From positions 1-16,613 of the forward strand of contig JAHWYE010000007.1 of NCBI GenBank assembly GCA_020028195.1: DNA of 16,613 bases, in the 5' to 3' direction. A program made the position numbers and the translations under genes. This document shows, piece by piece, positions 1 through 5,674 of the stretch. The notes under the pieces are model-generated. The model made no database searches, had not been told where the DNA came from, and worked only from the letters and a program-made list of their open reading frames with translations. Each line of letters opens with the position of its first letter. The stretch's first letter is position 1. This stretch comes from Nitrospirota bacterium (GTDB lineage Bacteria; Nitrospirota; Nitrospiria; Nitrospirales; Nitrospiraceae).

Positions 1-1159
1 GGTACTGCAGATCCAAGAGCAACACCCGAGGATCGTTCCAGCCGAACCCTTTCCGCTCCATGTAGGACCGGATCATCTGCCGCTTGGCGACCCAGTCCAA
101 TTCCCGCACCAGCAACATAGGGTCTCGTTCGAGCTTGTCTAGCACCTCTTCCCAACGCACCAGGACGTCTTTGGTGACCTGGGCCAGTTCATGACAGGCA
201 AAGTAATCGAAGGCCGTGCTCAGATACGCGCGTTGAATTTCAATGGCTGAGGTCACACGCCCATCGGCCAGCTTCAGCGTCCCCTTCAGGTCCAGGTCGC
301 GCGAGACGTCCTTGATCGCCCGAACCGGATCTTCCAAGTCCAATTTTGGGAACTCCACGCCTGCTTCGATCATTTCCAGCACGATCCCAAGCGTCCCGAC
401 CTTCAGATAGGTAGACAACTCGGCCATATTGGCGTCGCCGACGATGACATGCAGTCGGCGGTACTTGGCCGGATCAGCATGAGGTTCATCGCGGGTGTTG
501 ATGATCGGCCGCTTCACCATCGTATTCAGATCCACTAGGCACTCGACGAAGTCGGCCCGCTGGGAGATCTGGTAGTCCACAGGGCTCGTCTGGTTTTCCA
601 CTCCGACCTTTCCTGCTCCCGCGTAGATCTGCCTGGTCACCAGGAACGGCACCAGCACCTGCACGATCCGGTCGAAGGGGACGGAGCGGGCGATCAAATA
701 ATTCTCGTGGTACCCATAGCTGTTCCCCTTCCCGTCCGTATTGTTTTTGTAGACAAGGAATTTGTCCCCGCCGCGCTCCCGGGCCAGCGCTTCTAGACAT
801 GCGGCCAGGATACGCTCGCCGGCACGTTCGAACGCGACGAGCTCCCGCGCATTCGTGCATTCCGGCGTGGAATATTCGGGATGGGCGCCGTCCACGTACA
901 GACGGCCGCCGTTGGCCAGCAGTTTGTTCAGTAGACGGTTGTACTCCGGACCGGGCCGTTCGCGTTCCCCGTCCACCTCGAACCCTCTGACGTCTAGCAG
1001 CGGGTTCTCGTTCTCATAGTCCCAGATGGCTTGGGTCGAGGGAAGTGCCGGATAATGCCCGACTAACTGGATCGAGTTGGAAACCGGATCAAGCGCATCC
1101 GCATCCCGCGCTGTAATGCCGAACTCGGTTTCCGTCCCTAACACGCGTGGTATGAGCAT
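1..1159 (-). CDS. dop: Dop, Pup deamidase/depupylase (partial, 3' end missing)
   Basis: Dop removes the prokaryotic ubiquitin-like protein Pup from tagged proteins and, where Pup ends in Gln, deamidates it to Glu for ligation. It belongs to the carboxylate-amine ligase-like fold shared with the ligase PafA. The visible 386 codons begin MLIPRVLGTETEFGIT, the nucleotide-binding strand with its Glu residues. YVDGAHPEYSTPEC follows at about 88-101, with D90 in the place of the catalytic Asp, then NNTDGKGNSYGYHENYL. The stretch IWDYENENPLLDVRGFE (about 45-61) fits the Dop-specific loop and argues against PafA. The start is the ATG at 1159, 24 bases after the arc stop and in the same frame, with only a weak ribosome site, so translation is probably coupled to arc. 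The frame is open to base 1. Roughly 110-120 residues should be missing, judged from the usual Dop length of about 500. Confidence 0.87.
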   Translation of the reverse strand, partial: MLIPRVLGTETEFGITARDADALDPVSNSIQLVGHYPALPSTQAIWDYENENPLLDVRGFEVDGERERPGPEYNRLLNKLLANGGRLYVDGAHPEYSTPECTNARELVAFERAGERILAACLEALARERGGDKFLVYKNNTDGKGNSYGYHENYLIARSVPFDRIVQVLVPFLVTRQIYAGAGKVGVENQTSPVDYQISQRADFVECLVDLNTMVKRPIINTRDEPHADPAKYRRLHVIVGDANMAELSTYLKVGTLGIVLEMIEAGVEFPKLDLEDPVRAIKDVSRDLDLKGTLKLADGRVTSAIEIQRAYLSTAFDYFACHELAQVTKDVLVRWEEVLDKLERDPMLLVRELDWVAKRQMIRSYMERKGFGWNDPRVLLLDLQY

Positions 1160-1183
1160 CGCTTCAGGTTTCCCAACCAGAGG

Positions 1184-2953
1184 TCAGAAATAGTGGCCGG
1201 TGCTGATCGTTTCGATCTGCCTGGATTCGGTTGAGCCAGCCGTGACGGTCCGGACATGGACGATCTTTTCGCCTTTCTTCCCGGCGATCTTGGCCCAGTC
1301 GTCCGGATTCGTCGTATTCGGCAGATCCTCGTGCTCTTTGAACTCGTCCCGGATGGCCCGGAGCAGATCGTCCGCCTTGATGCCTTTCTCATTGGTCGCG
1401 ATGACTCGCTTGATGGCATATTTCTTGGCCCGCGACACAATACCTTCGATTAACGCACCGCTGGCAAAGTCCTTGAAGTAAAGGATCTCCTTTTCTCCGC
1501 TCACATAGGTGACTTCAAGGAACTTGTTTTCCTCCGACATCGCATACATGGCGTCCACGGTCATCACGATCAGTCGGTCCACCAACGCGCGACGATCCCC
1601 GCCATGACGCTCGACCTCCTCAGCAGCAAACGGAAGGTCCTGAATCACATACTTCGAGAAGACCTCCCGCGCAGCCGCCGCATCCGGTCGAGAGATCCTG
1701 ATCTTGACGTCCAACCGGCCGGCTCGGAGCACAGCCGGGTCAATCAGATCCTGCCGATTGCTAGCCCCGATCACGATCACATTGCGAAGCCGTTCGACCC
1801 CGTCGATCTCCGACAAGAATTGCGGGACGATGGTGGATTCGATGTCGGAGGAGATGCCGCTGCCACGGGTGCGGAACAAGGCGTCCATCTCGTCAAAGAA
1901 CACGATGACCGGGTTGCCGTCGGCCGCTCGTTCCTTCGCTTTCTTGAACACCTCTCGGACTTGTCGTTCGGACTCCCCGACATACTTGTTCAGCAGCTCT
2001 GGGCCCTTCACGTGGAGGAAAAAGCTGCGAACCTCCTTGCCGGTGAGATGACCGAGTTTCTTGGCAATCGAGTTGGCGACCGCCTTGGCGATCAAGGTTT
2101 TCCCGCAACCGGGTGGGCCATACAACAGCACGCCTTTGGGCGGGCTGAGCTGGTGCTCCGAGAAGAGTTGCGGATGGAGGAACGGCAACTCAACCGCATC
2201 GCGGACCTGCTCGATCTCCCGCGACAGCCCCCCGATGTGGTCGTAGCTGACGTCAGGGACCTCCTCGAGCACTAACTCTTCCGCCTCTGACTTCGGCAGC
2301 TTCTCGATGACGTACCCGGACCGAGGGTCGTAGAGCAGGTGGTCCCCGACACTAAGCCGCTCGACCAGCAGCGGCTCGCCGAGTTCCGCGACTTTCTCTT
2401 CGTCAAAATGCAGCGTGACGAGGGCGCGCTTCCCCTCCAGCAGATCCTTCAAGCGCACCACTTCCCCTTGTCCGTCGAAGCCGCGGGACTCAATGACGTT
2501 GAAGGCCTCATTGAGGACCACCTCCTGTCCCTTTCGCAACTCTTTCGTCTTGATCGAGGGGTGGAGGTTCACCTTCATCTTCCGACCGGTGACATACACA
2601 TTGGCGGTCTTGTCGTCGTTGAGGCTGGAAAAAATCGCGTAGGTGGAGGGCGGGGCCGTGAGTTTATCGATCTCCGCCCGCAGCGCTTCGATCTGCGCCT
2701 TCGCTTCCTGAAGCGTCGCGGCCAATTTGTCGTTCTGCCTGTTGGCCAACTCGAGCTGATACCGCGAGTGATGAAGCTGCCGTACCTCCTCTTCCATTGA
2801 TTGGATTTGGATACGGAGTTTTTCCAGCTCAAGCGCCTGTTCGTCGTGTTTTTTCACGATGCTCAATTCTCCGTCTGAGAACCGTTCCGTGATCCTTTTA
2901 ACAGACTCGCGGATGGTGCTGAGCCGACTCGGACTCCGTTTGGACTCCGCCAT
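1184..2953 (-). CDS. arc: Proteasome-associated AAA+ ATPase ARC/Mpa
   Basis: ARC/Mpa is the ring-shaped ATPase that recognises pupylated proteins, unfolds them and threads them into the 20S proteasome in the cytosol. The 589-residue product shows a coiled coil (about 38-100, the Pup-binding region in Mpa), a double OB region (about 102-225) and one AAA domain. The domain has Walker A GPPGCGKT (279-286), pore loop KGPELLNKYVGE (316-327), Walker B VIVFFDEMDA (349-358), GASNR and RAGRLD. The last residues, GHYF, keep the penultimate Tyr of the hydrophobic-Tyr-X tail used to dock on the 20S ring; actinobacterial Mpa ends GQYL. I chose ATG 2953 because GGGAG lies 9 bases upstream. A GTG at 2974 would add 7 residues but has a poorer ribosome site. 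A strong promoter lies about 60 bases upstream, and dop follows directly. Confidence 0.95.
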   Translation of the reverse strand: MAESKRSPSRLSTIRESVKRITERFSDGELSIVKKHDEQALELEKLRIQIQSMEEEVRQLHHSRYQLELANRQNDKLAATLQEAKAQIEALRAEIDKLTAPPSTYAIFSSLNDDKTANVYVTGRKMKVNLHPSIKTKELRKGQEVVLNEAFNVIESRGFDGQGEVVRLKDLLEGKRALVTLHFDEEKVAELGEPLLVERLSVGDHLLYDPRSGYVIEKLPKSEAEELVLEEVPDVSYDHIGGLSREIEQVRDAVELPFLHPQLFSEHQLSPPKGVLLYGPPGCGKTLIAKAVANSIAKKLGHLTGKEVRSFFLHVKGPELLNKYVGESERQVREVFKKAKERAADGNPVIVFFDEMDALFRTRGSGISSDIESTIVPQFLSEIDGVERLRNVIVIGASNRQDLIDPAVLRAGRLDVKIRISRPDAAAAREVFSKYVIQDLPFAAEEVERHGGDRRALVDRLIVMTVDAMYAMSEENKFLEVTYVSGEKEILYFKDFASGALIEGIVSRAKKYAIKRVIATNEKGIKADDLLRAIRDEFKEHEDLPNTTNPDDWAKIAGKKGEKIVHVRTVTAGSTESRQIETISTGHYF

Positions 2954-3010
2954 CGCGCCACGCTCCCGCTCCACGGGACCTGTCCAAGATCCACATTCAA
3001 TCCTGAGCGG

Positions 3011-3039
3011 ATTGTATCACCGAGACCCCGAGGGGTCAA
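3011..3039 (-). promoter_or_regulatory. Sigma-70-type promoter of arc-dop
   Basis: On the minus strand TTGACC (3039-3034) is followed after exactly 17 bases by TACAAT (3016-3011). Each box has five of six consensus bases. Transcription would start near 3004, leaving a leader of about 50 bases before the arc ATG at 2953. This would let arc-dop be transcribed separately from the thi genes upstream. It is seen in the sequence but not tested. Confidence 0.7.
3024..3037. promoter_or_regulatory. Operator-like palindrome in the arc promoter spacer
   Basis: GACCCC-GA-GGGGTC is a 6-bp perfect inverted repeat with a 2-base centre. It occupies the -35/-10 spacer of the arc promoter and overlaps the inner part of the -35 box. 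That is a classic repressor-site position, but the site is short and GC-rich, so chance is possible. No regulator is encoded nearby. Confidence 0.4.
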
Positions 3040-3100
3040 CAGTTGCACCGTTCAAGATAGCGCCACAGGCTCATCAGCAACGTGCAGCCTCGTCGGTGCG

Positions 3101-3121
3101 AACGGTGTATGTGCGACCGTT
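3101..3121 (-). other. Hairpin in the thiE-arc gap, possible weak terminator
   Basis: AACGGT and ACCGTT form 6-bp arms around a 9-base loop, 25 bases beyond the thiE stop in the direction of transcription. No T-run follows, so at best it is a weak or factor-dependent terminator. The rest of the gap between thiE and the arc promoter shows nothing else I can name. Confidence 0.25.
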
Positions 3122-3145
3122 GTTCGTCATGGCACGCCATCGCTC

Positions 3146-3772
3146 TCACGCAGTCACCGCATCGAGCAGGTCGCGCGTGGCGGACGCCACGCATTCAGCA
3201 GTCAGGATGGAAGAAATCACGGCGACCCCGGATGCGCCCGCGCGTCGCACGGCGCGGGCGCGAGAGGCCGTGATGCCTCCGATGGCGAAGACCGGTATCC
3301 GGCACCGTTGGCACGCCTCCTCGATCGGAGAAAGACCGATGGGAAGGCCGTAGGAGCGCTTCGAAGTGGTATCGTACACCGGACCCAACACGGCAAAGTC
3401 GGCTCCTTCCGACTCGGCCCGCACAACCTCGCCCACGGAGTGGACGGAGACACCGATGACCCGATCAGGTCCGAGGAGCCGGCGTACCACTGCCACCGGA
3501 AGACTGTCGGAACGGAGATGCACGCCGTCCGCCCCGAGCGCCATCACAAGATCCACCCGATCGTTGATCAGCATTCGGGCGCCCTGGCCGCGCGTCAAAC
3601 GGAGCACCTCCTCAGCCAGCAGGAGCAGGGGGCGCGTCGCCAGGTCCCTTTCCCTGAGCTGCACCGCGCGCAAACCTGCCGCGATGGCTTCGCGAAGCAG
3701 TGGGACGAGCGGTCGCCCGCCGGTCTGACGCCGATCGGTGACGAGGTAGAGGGAAAAATCTATGCGGGACAT
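3146..3772 (-). CDS. ThiE/TenI family protein (thiamine phosphate synthase or thiazole tautomerase)
   Basis: This TIM-barrel family includes ThiE, which joins the pyrimidine and thiazole halves into thiamine phosphate, and TenI, which tautomerises the thiazole phosphate made by ThiG. From ATG 3772 the protein has 208 residues, the usual length. Visible elements are YLVTDRR, QLRERDL, INDRVDLVMALGADGVHL, GVSVHS, GPVYDTTSK and FAIGGIT near the C-terminus. The family fold is clear but the subtype is not. Where ThiE normally reads HLGQxD, this protein has HLRSDSLP, and QLRER and SVHS also recall TenI. Its place after thiS-thiG suits either role. The frame stays open upstream, but the extra 26 codons lie in a low-complexity repeat, so I take MSRIDFSLYLV as the start. 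No clear ribosome site precedes it. Confidence 0.85.
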   Translation of the reverse strand: MSRIDFSLYLVTDRRQTGGRPLVPLLREAIAAGLRAVQLRERDLATRPLLLLAEEVLRLTRGQGARMLINDRVDLVMALGADGVHLRSDSLPVAVVRRLLGPDRVIGVSVHSVGEVVRAESEGADFAVLGPVYDTTSKRSYGLPIGLSPIEEACQRCRIPVFAIGGITASRARAVRRAGASGVAVISSILTAECVASATRDLLDAVTA

Positions 3773-3775
3773 GAT

Positions 3776-3859
3776 CCGTGAGGCGTCAGGGGTAGGGCGT
3801 GGGACGCGAGGCAAAGGATCGGTCTGTTCACCTGACGCCTGACGCTTCACACCTCACGG
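3776..3859. repeat. Inverted pair of degenerate 7-base tandem repeats (thiG-thiE gap)
   Basis: On the plus strand the left arm reads as heptads CGTGAGG CGTCAGG GGTAGGG CGTGGGA CGCGAGG. The right arm, read on the minus strand, gives CGTGAGG TGTGAAG CGTCAGG CGTCAGG. Perfect pairing segments are 3776-3783 with 3852-3859, and 3783-3790 with 3831-3838 or 3838-3845. The element fills nearly the whole gap, from 4 bases after the thiG stop to 3 bases before the thiE start, so it would form a hairpin in the message. It shares its design, not its words, with elements at 4663-4745 and 13113-13192. Confidence 0.75.
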
Positions 3860-3863
3860 CAGT

Positions 3864-4637
3864 CTAGAGTATTCCCTCAATCGGGCTGCTGGCGGTCGCA
3901 TAGAGCTTCCTGGGTATCCGGCCAGCTTTGAACGCCAGCCGACCGGCCGCCACGGCGTACCGCATGGCCTCGGCCATGGCGATCGGATCCCGAGCGCCGG
4001 CAATGGCGGTGTTCATCAGGACCGCGTCGGCTCCATATTCCATCGCCAGCGCCGCGTCGGACGCGGTGCCGACCCCCGCATCCACGATGACCGGGACGTT
4101 GACCGTCTCAAGAATAATCTTGAGGTTGTAGGGATTGCGTATGCCGAGTCCGGACCCGATCGGCGCGGCCAACGGCATCACGGCTGGGCATCCGACATCG
4201 ACCAGTTTTTTTGCGACAACGGGGTCATCGTTCGTGTAGGGCAGCACGATAAACCCTTCCTTGATCAGGATCTTGGCCGCCTCGATCAGTCCCGCGGTAT
4301 CAGGGAACAGCGTGCGCTCATCGCCGATCACCTCGAGTTTGACCAGGTCCGACACACCGGACGCCCGCGCCAATCGCGCATACCGCACGGCATCGTCCAC
4401 CGTGTAGCACCCAGCCGTGTTCGGGAGAATCGTATATTTCTTCGGATCGAGATAATCGAGGAGGTTTTCTTTCGAGCGATCGGTGATGTTCACCCGCCGG
4501 ACCGCCACCGTCACCACATCGGCCCCTGCCGCATCAATCGCCTTCTTCGTTTCAACGAAATCCTTGTATTTCCCGGTCCCGACCCACAGACGGGACTTGA
4601 ATTCACGTCCTGCGATGATAAGCCGTTCGTCCTGCAT
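3864..4637 (-). CDS. thiG: Thiazole synthase ThiG
   Basis: ThiG builds the thiazole phosphate ring of thiamine from deoxyxylulose phosphate, dehydroglycine or glycine imine, and sulfur delivered as ThiS thiocarboxylate. The 257-residue length is standard. K100 in DLVKLEV is the expected Schiff-base lysine. PNTAGCYTVDDAV, LPYTNDDPVVAKKL, PLAAPIGSGLGIRNPYN and VDAGVGTASDAA, with DAVLMNTAIAGA, match the family throughout. I chose ATG 4637 (MQDERLIIAG) because GAAGGG lies 9 bases upstream. The frame extends 28 codons further into a tandem-repeat element and should not be counted as protein. The gene sits between thiS and the thiE/tenI gene, as in many thiamine operons. Confidence 0.96.
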   Translation of the reverse strand: MQDERLIIAGREFKSRLWVGTGKYKDFVETKKAIDAAGADVVTVAVRRVNITDRSKENLLDYLDPKKYTILPNTAGCYTVDDAVRYARLARASGVSDLVKLEVIGDERTLFPDTAGLIEAAKILIKEGFIVLPYTNDDPVVAKKLVDVGCPAVMPLAAPIGSGLGIRNPYNLKIILETVNVPVIVDAGVGTASDAALAMEYGADAVLMNTAIAGARDPIAMAEAMRYAVAAGRLAFKAGRIPRKLYATASSPIEGIL

Positions 4638-4662
4638 GGCGTGTTTCCCTTCAAGAACTAGA

Positions 4663-4745
4663 TCATTGAGTGATTGGGTCATTGGCTCATTCAGGGAACA
4701 ACGCGTTCGCCAATGCATCAATCGTCAATGTCTCATTGAATCAAT
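4663..4745. repeat. Inverted pair of degenerate 8-base tandem repeats (thiS-thiG gap)
   Basis: The left arm (4663-4694) is four octamers in register: TCATTGAG, TGATTGGG, TCATTGGC, TCATTCAG. The right arm (about 4709-4745) contains TCAATCG, TCAATGTC, TCATTGAA and TCAATTCT. 4672-4686 pairs with 4709-4723 at 12 of 15 positions, including a perfect 7-bp CATTGGC/GCCAATG segment. The right arm contains the thiS stop codon and encodes the last thiS residues. Base composition is clearly lower in GC than the flanking genes. Confidence 0.75.
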
Positions 4746-4951
4746 TCTTCCGACCCTCCTCCGATAAAGCTAATAATCTCGATACGGTCCCCTTCTCGCA
4801 ATCCACGTCGCGCAAATTCTTGCCGGTCGAGGACTTCGAGGTTCACCTCCACCGCAACTCGGTCCGAGCGGATTTCCAATTCGCGTAAGAGATCATCCAC
4901 CGTCGTTCCGAGGGTCGCATCTCGACGTTCTCCGTTCACGAGGATCTGCAT
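4733..4951 (-). CDS. thiS: Sulfur-carrier protein ThiS with a C-terminal tail
   Basis: ThiS is a small ubiquitin-fold carrier whose C-terminal Gly is adenylated by ThiF/MoeB and converted to a thiocarboxylate, the sulfur donor for ThiG. The 72-residue product starts MQILVNGERRDA and contains TVDDLLRELEI, VAVEVNLEVL and GDRIEIISFIGGG, all typical. Unusually, the protein does not stop at the Gly pair: six residues, SEELIQ, follow GGG before a TGA that lies in the 8-base repeat element. ATG 4951 is preceded by AAGGG at short spacing. It is the first gene of the thi operon, about 60 bases downstream of a predicted transcription start. The function call is secure; whether this form is active without trimming is not. 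Confidence 0.93.
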   Translation of the reverse strand: MQILVNGERRDATLGTTVDDLLRELEIRSDRVAVEVNLEVLDRQEFARRGLREGDRIEIISFIGGGSEELIQ

Positions 4952-4975
4952 CGGCCCTTTGCCTATCCATATAAA

Positions 4976-5009
4976 CGGGAGGGAGCCTCCCTCGGAAGTG
5001 TCCCTCCCG
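4976..5009 (-). promoter_or_regulatory. thiS leader with two mutually exclusive hairpins
   Basis: A perfect 9-bp inverted repeat (CGGGAGGGA at 4976-4984, TCCCTCCCG at 5001-5009) can form a large hairpin in the minus-strand leader. The same bases can instead form a compact 6-bp stem with a 3-base loop (GAGGGA-GCC-TCCCTC, 4979-4993). The two cannot coexist. On the transcript the large stem is followed by GTTTAT, a very short T-run. This may be an attenuator-like switch. I found no TPP-riboswitch signature here. Confidence 0.4.
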
Positions 5010-5017
5010 CACCCACC

Positions 5018-5047
5018 ATCCTATGAGACGATCAAACCCCCTGTCAA
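5018..5047 (-). promoter_or_regulatory. Sigma-70-type promoter of thiS-thiG-thiE
   Basis: On the minus strand a perfect TTGACA (5047-5042) is followed after 18 bases by TAGGAT (5023-5018), four of six consensus bases. The start of transcription would be near 5010, just before the hairpin leader. It is the only good -35 box in the 238-base gap between thiS and the plus-strand gene. Confidence 0.6.
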
Positions 5048-5189
5048 CAATCGCGGGGACACACACTGGCGTCACAACCGTATTTCCTTATACCATAGGA
5101 GGCACCCGGTCGGCTCTGCTCGGCTCTGCGGCGGCCGAAGATGCCATGACCAGGCCCCTGTGAGCGAGCTCCGTGAGTCCCCTACGTCC

Positions 5190-5663
5190 ATGACAGACGC
5201 GAACAGTACCCTCGCGGCGATGTTCCAGACGATGGCGGACTCGCTGGCAGCCCACCACGCGAATCCATACCGAATCCGGGCCTACCGACGGGCTGCGAAG
5301 TCCCTGTCCCGTCTGCCCGAGGACGTGGCAGCCTTCGCTCTGCGAGGAGCGCTCGATCAGATTCCCGGAATCGGCCGGGATCTCTCCTCGAAGATCCGGG
5401 AATTCCTGAGAACCGGAACGATCCAGGCCTACGAAGAGCTGAAACATCCCTTGCCACCTGACGTGCTGTCCTGGACCTCCCTCCCCGGACTCTCGGAGCC
5501 AGTTATTCATCACCTATATTTCCGGTTGGGGATTCGGACGCTCCCTGACTTGGAGACCCTGGTTCGCTCGCACCTGTTGAGAACATTGCCGGGGGTCGCG
5601 GCCTCGGATGAGGCTCTGCTCGACGCGATCAGGGCCAGACAGAAAGCATCCCTGACGCCATGA
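5190..5663 (+). CDS. Stand-alone helix-hairpin-helix protein resembling the PolX N-terminus
   Basis: From ATG 5190 the protein has 157 residues. The first part (about 15-85) resembles the 8-kDa domain of family X DNA polymerases: NPYRIRAYRRAAKSL, then the helix-hairpin-helix IPGIGRDLSSKIREFL and a TGTIQAYEELK segment. K68 aligns with the Schiff-base lysine (Lys72) of polymerase beta. A second hairpin-like repeat follows (LPGLSEPVIHHLYFRLGI and LRTLPGV). The polymerase palm and the C-terminal PHP nuclease domain of bacterial PolX are both absent, and the gene ends cleanly with TGA 11 bases from the convergent ctpA stop. It may bind gapped DNA or act as a 5'-dRP lyase; this is inference. The start is uncertain: no good ribosome site precedes 5190, and GTG 5160 is an alternative. 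Bases 4952-5189 hold only the thiS regulatory sites. Confidence 0.75.
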   Translation: MTDANSTLAAMFQTMADSLAAHHANPYRIRAYRRAAKSLSRLPEDVAAFALRGALDQIPGIGRDLSSKIREFLRTGTIQAYEELKHPLPPDVLSWTSLPGLSEPVIHHLYFRLGIRTLPDLETLVRSHLLRTLPGVAASDEALLDAIRARQKASLTP

Positions 5664-5674
5664 GGTGGACGAGT

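Noticed and set aside
1604..2275. Plus-strand open frame of 223 codons opposite arc
   Set aside because: It mirrors the AAA domain of arc; composition is that of a complementary-strand shadow.
4952..5047. TPP riboswitch upstream of thiS
   Set aside because: The conserved CUGAGA and downstream aptamer block are absent from the short leader; only simple GC-rich hairpins are visible.
5095..5110. Strong ribosome-site-like TAGGAGG on the plus strand
   Set aside because: No ATG, GTG or TTG lies at usable spacing downstream, so it does not define a start for the helix-hairpin-helix gene.
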